Assembly (NCBI GenBank): GCA_046260765.1
Contig: JBHEOO010000043.1
Location: forward strand, 1-24,312
Direction: 5' to 3'
From: Chromatocurvus sp046260765
Lineage (GTDB): Bacteria; Pseudomonadota; Gammaproteobacteria; Pseudomonadales; Halieaceae
DNA length: 24,312 nucleotides
This document shows, in pieces, positions 1-6,749 of this stretch. A program made the position numbers and the translations under genes. Numbering within the stretch: position 1 is the first letter of the stretch; each line of letters begins with the position of its first letter. Under the pieces are notes generated by a model that saw only the letters and a program-made list of their open reading frames with translations, was not told where the DNA came from and did no database searches.

Positions 1-1058
1 CCCCGGAGCTCAAGGAATTTGAAGACCGCGCACTGTCCAGCAAGAGCCGTGCCCTGGCCCGGGAGAAACAGTTGTATGAAGGCCTTCTGGACGCGCTGAA
101 TGCCGTGCTGGGAACGCTCAGGGCCACCGCTGCGGCACTGGCGGAGCTCGACGTCCTGGCGACACTGGCGGAGCGCGCCGATCGACTTGAGCTGTGCCGG
201 CCAACCTTCTGTGAGGAACCATCGTTCAGCGTGCACGACGGTCGTCACCTCGTGGTGGAGCAGGTGCTGGACGAGCCCTTCATTGCCAATGACACGGCGC
301 TTGACGACAGTAATCGCATGCTCCTGATCACCGGCCCGAACATGGGCGGCAAATCCACCTACATGCGCCAGAACGCCATTATCGCCCTGCTGGCGCACGT
401 CGGCAGCTTCGTGCCCGCATCTGCTGCCATCCTGGCGCCGCTGGACCGCATCTTCACGCGCATCGGGGCTTCCGACGATCTCGCCGGCGGGCGCTCTACC
501 TTCATGGTGGAAATGACCGAGACCGCCAATATCCTGCACAATGCGACGCCCCGCAGCCTGGTACTGATGGACGAGATAGGTCGAGGTACCAGTACCTTTG
601 ATGGCCTGAGCCTTGCCTGGGCCGCTGCGGTACACCTTGCTCGGGAAGTGCGTGCCTTTACCCTGTTTTCCACGCACTACTTTGAACTGACGATACTGCC
701 GGACACCTGCGAGGGCATGCTCAACGTGCATCTGGACGCCACCGAACACCGCGACCATGTGGTGTTCCTGCACAAGATACAGCGCGGACCCGCCAATCGC
801 AGCTTTGGACTGCAGGTGGCGCGCCTCGCGGGCATGCCGGCCACGGTCATCAGTGCAGCTGCGGGCAAACTGCGTGAGCTGGAGGCGGGGCGCAGTCCCG
901 CGCAGCCGGTCGCAGGTGCGGCGCCCTCCCAGACCGACCTGTTCGCCGCAGTAGACCATCCGGCGCTGTCACGTCTTCGCGCAACAAATCCGGATGAGTT
1001 GACGCCACGGGCGGCACTGGAGTTACTGTATGACCTGTGCGCTGCCGCTGCGGATTAG
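1..1058 (+). CDS. mutS: DNA mismatch repair protein MutS, C-terminal part (5' end outside window)
   Basis: MutS recognises mismatches and, with MutL, starts methyl-directed mismatch repair as an ATP-driven clamp. The open frame runs in from the left edge (first full codon at base 3), so about 351 C-terminal residues of a protein usually near 855-880 residues are visible. They cover the end of the clamp/lever region, then the ATPase core: Walker A GPNMGGKSTYMRQ at about bases 333-371, the STFMVEM segment, and Walker B LVLMDEIGRGTSTFDG near bases 560-606, followed by the FSTHYFEL switch. The tail NPDELTPRAALELLYDL is the typical C-terminal dimerisation helix. fdxA follows 82 bp downstream on the same strand, as in the Pseudomonas mutS-fdxA-rpoS cluster. 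No motif is damaged. Family assignment is secure; the upstream start cannot be seen. Confidence 0.98.
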   Translation, partial: PELKEFEDRALSSKSRALAREKQLYEGLLDALNAVLGTLRATAAALAELDVLATLAERADRLELCRPTFCEEPSFSVHDGRHLVVEQVLDEPFIANDTALDDSNRMLLITGPNMGGKSTYMRQNAIIALLAHVGSFVPASAAILAPLDRIFTRIGASDDLAGGRSTFMVEMTETANILHNATPRSLVLMDEIGRGTSTFDGLSLAWAAAVHLAREVRAFTLFSTHYFELTILPDTCEGMLNVHLDATEHRDHVVFLHKIQRGPANRSFGLQVARLAGMPATVISAAAGKLRELEAGRSPAQPVAGAAPSQTDLFAAVDHPALSRLRATNPDELTPRAALELLYDLCAAAAD

Positions 1059-1073
1059 TGGGGTATGCGCCCC

Positions 1074-1102
1074 TTCTCAACCCCGGCACTTGGCGCTAGA
1101 AT
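1074..1102 (+). promoter_or_regulatory. possible sigma-70 promoter of fdxA
   Basis: A TAGAAT hexamer (1097-1102) lies about 38 bp before the fdxA start, with TTCTCA (1074-1079) 17 bp upstream. It matches 4 or 5 positions of each consensus box. It is a by-eye match in the 82-bp mutS-fdxA gap with no other support; read-through from mutS is the alternative. Confidence 0.35.
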
Positions 1103-1140
1103 GCCGGCACTGATCAGTTGCTGGATAGGGATAAAGAAGC

Positions 1141-1464
1141 ATGACATTTGTGGTAGGCGAAGACTGCATCAAGTGCAAACACACAGACTGCGTGGAGGTG
1201 TGTCCGGTCGATTGTTTTTACGAAGGCCCGAATTTTCTGGTAATCCATCCGGATGAGTGCATCGATTGCGCACTTTGCGAACCCGAGTGTCCGGTAGACG
1301 CCATCTTTTCCGAAGACGAACTACCTCAGGACCAGCAGGTATTCCTTGAGCTCAACGCCGAGCTCGCGGAAATCTGGCCTTGCATCACTGAAATGAAGGA
1401 ACCGCTACCCGACGCTGAGGAATGGGCGGGCAAGCCCAACAAGCTGGCGCTGCTGGAGCGGTAA
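1141..1464 (+). CDS. fdxA: 7Fe ferredoxin FdxA (3Fe-4S plus 4Fe-4S)
   Basis: This is a small soluble electron carrier of the Azotobacter ferredoxin I type, 107 residues, the family's usual length. By comparison with that family, C9, C17, C21 and C50 should hold the [3Fe-4S] cluster, and C25, C40, C43 and C46 the [4Fe-4S] cluster; C12 is the extra free cysteine. The visible motifs are CPVDCFYEGP and CIDCALCEPECPVDA. The C-terminal half is the acidic extension typical of FdxA. The ATG is the only sensible start because the family begins MTFVV; the upstream purine stretch (GGGATAAAGAAG) is a weak ribosome site. The gene converges on rpoS with 58 bp between the stops. Its physiological partner is not shown by the sequence. 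Confidence 0.97.
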   Translation: MTFVVGEDCIKCKHTDCVEVCPVDCFYEGPNFLVIHPDECIDCALCEPECPVDAIFSEDELPQDQQVFLELNAELAEIWPCITEMKEPLPDAEEWAGKPNKLALLER

Positions 1465-1471
1465 TACGACG

Positions 1472-1493
1472 CCGGCGGTAATACGCCGGTTTT
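1472..1493 (+). terminator. rho-independent terminator after fdxA
   Basis: Eight bases after the fdxA stop, CCGGCG (1472-1477) and CGCCGG (1484-1489) form a perfect 6-bp stem with a 6-base loop, followed directly by TTTT (1490-1493). The U-run lies on the plus-strand side, so it serves fdxA rather than rpoS. The stem is short, so efficiency is uncertain. The segment is itself built from an imperfect direct repeat (1461-1475 and 1478-1489, both opening GTAATACG). Confidence 0.65.
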
Positions 1494-1500
1494 CAGCACA

Positions 1501-1530
1501 ATTCAGTGCAATTCAGTGCAATTCAGTGCA
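1501..1530. repeat. triple 10-bp tandem repeat over the rpoS stop codon
   Basis: Three perfect tandem copies of ATTCAGTGCA fill 1501-1530, preceded by a degenerate fourth unit (TTTCAGCACA, 1491-1500). On the minus strand the unit reads TGCACTGAAT, so the copy nearest rpoS supplies its final His codon and TGA stop (1523-1525). Because the period is 10, the three copies place a TGA in each of the three minus-strand frames. Confidence 0.95.
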
Positions 1531-2563
1531 ACAGGGTATCTACCGACAGCCCTTGCCGTTCCATGATGCGTCGCAGGCGCTTGAGCGCCTCAACCTGGAT
1601 CTGCCTGACCCGCTCCCGGGTGAGGCCTATTTCCTGTCCCACCTCCTCCAGCGTGGAGACCTCGTGGCCGAGCAGACCGAAGCGGCGTGCGACTACCTCA
1701 CGCTGCTTGTCGCTGAGTTGCTCAAGCCACTGCACCACACCGTCAATGACATCCTGATCCTGCAGGAGATCAGAAGGGTCACAGGCCGCTTCGTCAGCAA
1801 TAGTGTCGGCAAAGGACCCATCTGAGTCAGGACCCAGGGGCGCATCCATCGAGGTGATCTTCTCATTCAGCCCGAGCATGCGGGAAACTTCTTCCGGCGG
1901 TTTGTCGAGCATCCCGGCGATCTCTTCGGCAGTCGGTTCGTGATCCAGGCGCTGGGTCAGATCGCGCGCCGCACGAAGGTAGACGTTCAACTCCTTGACC
2001 ACATGGATGGGCAGGCGAATGGTGCGTGTCTGATTCATAATCGCACGCTCCATGGTCTGGCGAATCCACCAGGTTGCGTAAGTCGAAAAACGAAAACCCC
2101 GCTCCGGGTCAAACTTCTCGACCGCGCGCATCAGTCCCAGATTTCCCTCCTCGATCAGGTCGAGCAGGGATAGGCCGCGGTGCAGATAGCGCCGCGCAAT
2201 TTTCACCACAAGCCTCAGATTGCTCTCGATCATACGGCGGCGCGCCGCCTGGTCGCCGGCGAGAGCCAGACGGGAAAAGTGTTTTTCCTCATCTGCTGTC
2301 AGCAGTGGCGAAAACCCGATTTCACTGAGGTACATCTGCGTGGCATCCAGGCTGCGGTCCGCAGCCGCCCTGCCGTTGGTCCCGTGCCCCATACCGACGC
2401 AGATCTCCTCGCCGGATTCGATGGCATCCTCTGGATCATTACCCTCGCCATCGACGTCGATATCAGCATCGCGATGCAAGGCATCGGCATCACCCGTATA
2501 GGGTCCGGCCACTGATTCGCCCCGGTACTCACCAGGCCCCGATGATCGTTTAGAACGTCCCAT
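1523..2563 (-). CDS. rpoS: RNA polymerase sigma factor RpoS (sigma-38)
   Basis: This is the stationary-phase and general-stress sigma factor, 346 residues (E. coli RpoS is about 330). Residues 1-70 are an acidic, poorly conserved region 1.1. Region 1.2 starts at DATQMYLSEIGFSPLLTADE (73-92). Region 2, with core binding and -10 recognition, covers about 108-176 and includes NLRLVVKIARRY and FRFSTYATWWIRQTMERAI. Region 3 starts near TRTIRLPIHVVKELN (179-193). Region 4 holds the -35 helix-turn-helix, LTRERVRQIQVEALKRLR (314-331). These match RpoS rather than RpoD or RpoH. The ATG at 2563 has only a weak, distant purine stretch upstream. nlpD lies 135 bp upstream, the usual arrangement, in which rpoS is often transcribed from inside nlpD as well as nearby. 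The stop lies in the tandem repeat at 1501-1530. Confidence 0.98.
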   Translation of the reverse strand: MGRSKRSSGPGEYRGESVAGPYTGDADALHRDADIDVDGEGNDPEDAIESGEEICVGMGHGTNGRAAADRSLDATQMYLSEIGFSPLLTADEEKHFSRLALAGDQAARRRMIESNLRLVVKIARRYLHRGLSLLDLIEEGNLGLMRAVEKFDPERGFRFSTYATWWIRQTMERAIMNQTRTIRLPIHVVKELNVYLRAARDLTQRLDHEPTAEEIAGMLDKPPEEVSRMLGLNEKITSMDAPLGPDSDGSFADTIADEAACDPSDLLQDQDVIDGVVQWLEQLSDKQREVVARRFGLLGHEVSTLEEVGQEIGLTRERVRQIQVEALKRLRRIMERQGLSVDTLLH

Positions 2564-2628
2564 AATACGCGCCGCCGAACGGCCTCCGTCTAATCACCGG
2601 AAGCTGTCGCCATGGAAGATTGTCTAGC

Positions 2629-2657
2629 AGACTACCCAAGCCTGTGTCAGCTGACAA
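2629..2657 (-). promoter_or_regulatory. candidate sigma-70 promoter for rpoS
   Basis: On the minus strand TTGTCA (2657-2652, 5 of 6 to the -35 consensus) is followed after exactly 17 bp by TAGTCT (2634-2629, 3 of 6 to the -10). It would give a short leader of about 60 bases before the rpoS ATG. The -10 is weak. In relatives the main rpoS promoter lies within nlpD, so this may be secondary or fortuitous. Confidence 0.35.
2645..2656. promoter_or_regulatory. perfect 12-bp palindrome upstream of rpoS, operator-like
   Basis: TGTCAGCTGACA is a complete 12-bp palindrome in the nlpD-rpoS gap. It overlaps five of the six bases of the candidate -35 box (2652-2657), a position where a bound dimeric regulator would block or tune initiation. 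A second dyad, CCTGCAACTGCAGG (2680-2693), lies just past the nlpD stop. No regulator is identified. Confidence 0.4.
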
Positions 2658-2698
2658 GCACATAGCGTCATCATCTGCGCCTGCAACTGCAGGACCGC

Positions 2699-3526
2699 TC
2701 AGCGCGCGGGCAGAAGCCCCATGGGATCAATCGGCTTGCCGTGCTCACGGATTTCGAAATGCAGCTTGACGGCATTGGTGCCAGAACTGCCCCGGGTCGC
2801 AATTTGCTGGCCGGCAATGACTCGATCGCCCTCTCGAACCAGCAGCCGGTCATTGTGACCGTAGGCGCTGAGATAGCGCGCGTTGTGACGCACGATCAGC
2901 AGTTCGCCGTAGCCTGGAATACCGGTACCGGCATACACAATCTGCCCGGCGGCAACCGCCACAATCGGATCCCCCTCGTCGCCGGCGACATCGATCCCCT
3001 TGTGCAGTGTGGGCGAGAACTGGCGCACGACAGGTCCCTTCGCGGGCCAGCGCCAGGCACCCACCGCAGCGTCCGTGGGCGGCGTCGCGGCACGCATTGG
3101 CGGTTCTGGCGGCGACACCGGCGCACTGGACGCTGGCGCACTGGACACTGGCGCGTCCGCTACAGGGCGCCGCGGCGACGGGACGGAGGCTGGCTCAACC
3201 GGCGCATGCTCTGGCGCGGTAGCGACGCGACGCACAGGCGTAGCCGGGACATCCGCCTCACGCAGAGCCAGGCGCTCGCCGACCTGGATGGTGAACGGCG
3301 GCGCGATATTATTAGCCGCGGCAAGGCGCGGATAATCCAGCCCGTAGCGCCAGGCAATGGAGTAGAGTGTGTCTCCGGGCTGCACCCGATAGCTGCGACC
3401 GCCAGCTGCAGGCGTCGATGCGCGATCTTCTATCGGCGCCGGCGGACGCACAGAGCAGGCCTGTAGCCCCAGGAAAAAAACCATGATGCACAGCCCAGAC
3501 ACTCGCCAGTGCTGTTGGCGAGACAT
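2699..3526 (-). CDS. nlpD: murein hydrolase activator NlpD, LysM/LytM lipoprotein
   Basis: NlpD is an outer-membrane lipoprotein that activates the periplasmic amidase AmiC during daughter-cell separation. The 275-residue product opens with a lipoprotein signal, a hydrophobic stretch ending in the lipobox LQAC with C24 as the lipidated residue. A LysM peptidoglycan-binding domain follows at about 46-89 (YRVQPGDTLYSIAWRYGLDY). Residues 95-157 form a Pro/Ala/Ser-rich linker containing APVSSAPASSAPVS, and residues about 158-273 form the LytM (M23) domain. In that domain H175, D179 and H256 match the zinc ligands and H224 one catalytic histidine. The other catalytic histidine of the HxH motif is lysine (K254), so an activator rather than a hydrolase is expected. 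The ATG follows the popT stop by 3 bases, so the two genes are probably co-translated. Confidence 0.95.
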   Translation of the reverse strand: MSRQQHWRVSGLCIMVFFLGLQACSVRPPAPIEDRASTPAAGGRSYRVQPGDTLYSIAWRYGLDYPRLAAANNIAPPFTIQVGERLALREADVPATPVRRVATAPEHAPVEPASVPSPRRPVADAPVSSAPASSAPVSPPEPPMRAATPPTDAAVGAWRWPAKGPVVRQFSPTLHKGIDVAGDEGDPIVAVAAGQIVYAGTGIPGYGELLIVRHNARYLSAYGHNDRLLVREGDRVIAGQQIATRGSSGTNAVKLHFEIREHGKPIDPMGLLPAR

Positions 3527-3529
3527 GGC

Positions 3530-4477
3530 TCAGGATCCGTCGTCGCCCCAGCGACGCTCAATCAGCCATACCGCCGCAAATCCGGCCAGCATCAGCAACA
3601 CACAGGGCAGCACGCGCGAAGGTTCACCACTGATCTCCGCAAAGGCTGTCGGGCTGAGAGGCCACTGCAGCACCGTGGCCTCTATCGCCACACCACCGGC
3701 GACCGTGTCACGTGTGGCCTTCCACGGCCAGACCACCAACAGTGAACCGATAAGAAATCCGGTGAGGACAGCCATGCAGACAGCATGAAATTGCGTCAGT
3801 AGCCAATTCAGAAGACGGGAAAACGCGAGCAGCCCGCACACTGCACCTGTGCCGAGTATCGCGAGAGACACAAGGTCAAAATCCTCAACGGCAGCCAGCA
3901 CCGGCCCGTACATGCCCAGCAGAACAAGGATAAAGCTCCCCGAAATGCCAGGGAGAATCATGGCACAGATGGCAACGAATCCCGCAAAAAACAGTGCCAG
4001 AGGACTCTCTCCAAGCTGCGTGGCAGGCAACAGGGCAATCGCGGCGGCCACCATCACGCCTGTCGTGAGCGCGCTCACGGTCAATGGGCGCCAGTGGCTG
4101 ACGTGGCGTATCAGCAGCAGGGCTGAGCCGGCGATCAGGCCAAAAAAGAACGCCCACACCAGTAGCGGGTAGGTCTCAAGCAGCCAGCCAAGGAGATGTG
4201 CAAGACTGGCAACGCTGGTAGCGATGCCCAGCAGCAGCGCCAGCACAAAACCACCGTCAATGGCCGCTCCCGCCGCCCGCCACTGACCCCGAAGCAAGAG
4301 TAGTGCGACATGATGATCCGCCGCGCTGATGGCCGCGATAAGTCGGTCGTAAATGCCCGTGATGAAGGCGATGGTGCCGCCAGAGACGCCCGGGACGATA
4401 TCCGCCGCGCCCATCAACATGCCGCGCAGATAGATGCTACCGTATTCCTGTAGCAAGGGGTTGCGGTCCAAGGTCAC
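3530..4477 (-). CDS. popT: DUF368 polytopic membrane protein, PopT-type undecaprenyl-phosphate translocase
   Basis: DUF368 proteins (PopT) were shown in Vibrio cholerae and Gram-positive bacteria to return undecaprenyl phosphate, the lipid carrier for peptidoglycan and O-antigen, to the inner leaflet. The 315-residue product is almost wholly hydrophobic, with about eight predicted membrane segments. It carries the family's duplicated re-entrant motif: IVPGVSGGTIAFITGIYDRL near 27-46 and ILPGISGSFILVLLGMYGP near 173-191. These similar halves suggest internal duplication with inverted topology. The start is GTG (4477-4475), overlapping the pcm stop as GTGA, so translation is coupled to pcm; nlpD begins 3 bases after its stop. 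In Pseudomonas pcm directly precedes nlpD, so this position is an insertion relative to that order. Family membership is clear; the transport role is inferred from the family. Confidence 0.9.
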   Translation of the reverse strand: MTLDRNPLLQEYGSIYLRGMLMGAADIVPGVSGGTIAFITGIYDRLIAAISAADHHVALLLLRGQWRAAGAAIDGGFVLALLLGIATSVASLAHLLGWLLETYPLLVWAFFFGLIAGSALLLIRHVSHWRPLTVSALTTGVMVAAAIALLPATQLGESPLALFFAGFVAICAMILPGISGSFILVLLGMYGPVLAAVEDFDLVSLAILGTGAVCGLLAFSRLLNWLLTQFHAVCMAVLTGFLIGSLLVVWPWKATRDTVAGGVAIEATVLQWPLSPTAFAEISGEPSRVLPCVLLMLAGFAAVWLIERRWGDDGS

Positions 4478-5136
4478 CGCTGGACGCCCGCGCGCAGGGG
4501 GACGAAGCGAACCGCTTCCACAACCTCAGTCAGGAATCCCTCTTCGGTACGCGTTATAACATGCAGATGCTGGGTCTCTGTCCCGACCGGCAGGACCAGA
4601 CGACCCCCCGGGGCCAGTTGATGGAGCAGATCGACAGGCACTTCCGCCGGCGCTGCTGCGCTTAAAATACCGTCAAAGGGCGCCAGCTCCGGCCAGCCCA
4701 TGCTGCCATCCGCATGACGAAAACGGACGTTGCGCAGGCGCAGTGTGCGCAGCCGTCGCCGCGAGGCGTCGAGCAGCGGCTTGATGCGTTCCACGGCAAA
4801 CACATCGCCAACCAGCTGGGCGAGGATCGCCGTCTGGTAGCCCGACCCACTGCCGATTTCAAGCACCCGAGGCAGCGGACCACCGGCGAGCAGCAGTTCG
4901 GTCATGCGCGCCACCACGTAGGGCTGCGACAGGGTTTGCTGATAACCGATGGGAAGTGCCGTATCCTCGTAGGCCCTGTGGGCCATAGCCTCATCAAGGA
5001 ACAGGTGCCGAGGCGTTGTACGCATCGCCTGCAGCACCTCGGGATTGCGGATACCTCGCTCGGCCAGACGCTCAACCAGCCGTTCACGGGTGCGCTGTGA
5101 CGTCATGCCGATACCGGCAAGATCCGGGCTATTCAA
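4474..5136 (-). CDS. pcm: protein-L-isoaspartate O-methyltransferase
   Basis: Pcm is a cytosolic, S-adenosylmethionine-dependent repair enzyme. It methylates L-isoaspartyl residues in aged proteins so that they can revert to aspartate. The family block YEDTALPIGYQQTLSQPYVV (56-75) is present, as are the SAM-binding motif VLEIGSGSGYQTAIL (about 90-104) and the C-terminal VEAVRFVPL. Two starts are possible. TTG at 5136 has an AGGAG ribosome site 5 bases upstream and gives 220 residues. ATG at 5106 gives 210 residues starting MTSQRTRERL, like Pseudomonas Pcm, but lacks a good ribosome site. I chose the TTG with moderate confidence. surE, normally directly upstream and overlapping, is absent; ispF lies 108 bp away instead. 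The intervening 108 bp holds no gene that I can see. Confidence 0.95.
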   Translation of the reverse strand: MNSPDLAGIGMTSQRTRERLVERLAERGIRNPEVLQAMRTTPRHLFLDEAMAHRAYEDTALPIGYQQTLSQPYVVARMTELLLAGGPLPRVLEIGSGSGYQTAILAQLVGDVFAVERIKPLLDASRRRLRTLRLRNVRFRHADGSMGWPELAPFDGILSAAAPAEVPVDLLHQLAPGGRLVLPVGTETQHLHVITRTEEGFLTEVVEAVRFVPLRAGVQR

Positions 5137-5244
5137 CTCAGCTCCTGTTATTCGTAGTCAGCAGATGTGATGTGCCGGCGGCAGTCCGGACGCAGCCCCG
5201 CGCAACGCCGCGGCGCGCTATCTTCACAAATGCGCGGGCAAAAG

Positions 5245-5736
5245 TCACTCGGCTCCGCACGCCGCCAGCGGCTGCAGCAGCACTACCGCGTGGGCGGCGA
5301 TCCCTTCACCGCGACCCATAGGCCCCAGACCTTCTGTCGTGGTTGCCTTGACGTTCACTGCGTTGATGTCAACAGCACAATCTTCCGCAATCAATGCACG
5401 CATCGTGTCGACGTGGGGTGCCATACGCGGCGCCTGTGCGATCACGGTGGCATCGAGGTTGCAAAGCGACCAGCCCTTCGCGTGCACGTCCCGCATGACG
5501 CGGCGCAGCAGCAGACGACTGTCAATGCCCGCATTGGCAGGATCGGTGTCGGGGAAATGGTGTCCGATATCGCCGGAAGCAACGGCGCCCAGCAGTGCAT
5601 CGCACACCGCATGCAGCAGCACATCACCATCAGAGTGAGCCGCGAGTCCCTGCCCGTGCGCAATTCTGACGCCGCCGATCATCACATGGTCGCCATCCGC
5701 GAAGGCGTGAACGTCATAGCCGTGTCCAATGCGCAT
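5245..5736 (-). CDS. ispF: 2-C-methyl-D-erythritol 2,4-cyclodiphosphate synthase
   Basis: IspF converts CDP-methylerythritol 2-phosphate to methylerythritol cyclodiphosphate, releasing CMP, in the MEP isoprenoid pathway. The product is a trimer-forming protein of 163 residues, the family's usual size. The metal site D8, H10 and H42 is visible in RIGHGYDVHAF and AHSDGDVLLHAVCDALLGA. GDIGHHFPDTDP and the C-terminal KATTTEGLGPMGRGEGIAAHA complete the signature. The ATG lies 4 bases below the ispD stop, so ispD-ispF form one translational unit, as in most gammaproteobacteria. No fusion to ispD is present. Downstream, truD and surE of the usual cluster are missing. Confidence 0.98.
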   Translation of the reverse strand: MRIGHGYDVHAFADGDHVMIGGVRIAHGQGLAAHSDGDVLLHAVCDALLGAVASGDIGHHFPDTDPANAGIDSRLLLRRVMRDVHAKGWSLCNLDATVIAQAPRMAPHVDTMRALIAEDCAVDINAVNVKATTTEGLGPMGRGEGIAAHAVVLLQPLAACGAE

Positions 5737-5739
5737 AGC

Positions 5740-6432
5740 TCAGCTCTCCGACTGCAGATAAAACTTCACGAGTTCGATATCCTCAGGTGTTGTCACCTTG
5801 AGATTGCGCCGCGGTGATGGCACCAGCTGCACAGCGGCACCTGCGCGCTCCATGGCCGATGCCTCATCGGTGACCGCCTGGCCGCTATTGCGCGCCGACG
5901 CCAGCGCACTGCGCAATTCGCCAATGCGGAACATCTGCGGCGTCTGTGCCAGCCACAGGTCGCGCCGGTCGATAGTATCGGCAATGCGTCCGTCAACCGC
6001 TCTTTTTACCGTGTCCGGCACCGGCTGCGCGAGAATGCCACCGCAGCCGCTGGCCAGTACCTGCTCCATGAGCGTCGCAAGAGACGCCTGTGGCAGGCAT
6101 GGCCGCGCTGCATCATGCACCAGCACCCAGTCCTCGATATCCGCGCCGAGGGCCAGCAGGTCCTCGAGACCGGCGGCCACCGAATCGCTGCGCTCAGCGC
6201 CGCCTACCGCCAGGCTGACGCGGGGATTCCCGGCAAGTCCGACGAGTCGGGATGCCAGCGTGTCCCCCGCCTTCACGACGACGCTGACCGCACGTATGCG
6301 CTGATCGGCGAGCAACGCCTGCAGGCTGTGCTCGAGCAGCGTCATGCCCGCCACCTCAAGGTACTGTTTGGGAGTATCGGCAAGCATCCGGCGACCGATT
6401 CCCGCGGCGGGAATGACTCCCCAGCACGTCAT
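5740..6432 (-). CDS. ispD: 2-C-methyl-D-erythritol 4-phosphate cytidylyltransferase
   Basis: IspD transfers CMP from CTP to methylerythritol 4-phosphate, the third step of the MEP pathway. The 230-residue product has the nucleotidyltransferase loop PAAGIGRRM with PKQYL (about 8-25), then VHDAARPCL, TPQMF, TDEASAMERAG and the C-terminal NLKVTTPEDIELV, all diagnostic. The start ATG overlaps the ftsB stop as ATGA, and an AGAGGA stretch sits about 10 bases upstream. pyrG, which makes its co-substrate CTP, is four genes upstream on the same strand; this is conserved synteny and not evidence of a direct interaction. Confidence 0.98.
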   Translation of the reverse strand: MTCWGVIPAAGIGRRMLADTPKQYLEVAGMTLLEHSLQALLADQRIRAVSVVVKAGDTLASRLVGLAGNPRVSLAVGGAERSDSVAAGLEDLLALGADIEDWVLVHDAARPCLPQASLATLMEQVLASGCGGILAQPVPDTVKRAVDGRIADTIDRRDLWLAQTPQMFRIGELRSALASARNSGQAVTDEASAMERAGAAVQLVPSPRRNLKVTTPEDIELVKFYLQSES

Positions 6433-6740
6433 TGTGGCCTGTCCTCTCGAATGCGGCGCTTGCGGTCATCTTCCTCAACAAAGCGGTAGAACACCTCGCC
6501 TTCGCGAATCAGACCCAACTCTTCCCGGGCACGCTCCTCCACCACCGCATTACCCGATTTGAGCTCCAGGACTTCGCGGGACAGCGCATTGTTACGCTCG
6601 CGCAGACGGGTATTCTCGAGTTCCGCAGCTTTAACCTGCTGCTGCAGACGCTGACGCTCCGCCAGGCTGCCATCGGCAAACCACAGGCGGTATTGCAGCA
6701 GGATCAGCAGGACGGCCAGACCGGCGAGAAACCAGCGCAA
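6429..6740 (-). CDS. ftsB: cell division protein FtsB
   Basis: FtsB is a bitopic inner-membrane protein of the divisome. With FtsL and FtsQ it signals activation of septal peptidoglycan synthesis. The product has 103 residues: a short cytoplasmic tip, a membrane helix (about 4-17, FLAGLAVLLILLQY), LWFADGS, and a periplasmic coiled coil (about 25-70) rich in Glu, Arg and Leu. The AREELGLIREGEVFYRFVEE block that follows is typical of FtsB. The start is TTG; the AGG in the eno stop region 8 bases before is the likely ribosome site. The gene sits 9 bases after eno and overlaps ispD by 4 bases, the classical eno-ftsB-ispD arrangement. Confidence 0.96.
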   Translation of the reverse strand: MRWFLAGLAVLLILLQYRLWFADGSLAERQRLQQQVKAAELENTRLRERNNALSREVLELKSGNAVVEERAREELGLIREGEVFYRFVEEDDRKRRIREDRPQ

Positions 6741-6749
6741 AACGGCTGC

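Noticed and set aside
1465..1522. RsmZ-like small RNA between rpoS and fdxA, as in Pseudomonas
   Set aside because: The gap is only 58 bp and lacks repeated GGA-loop hairpins; nothing like RsmZ is present.
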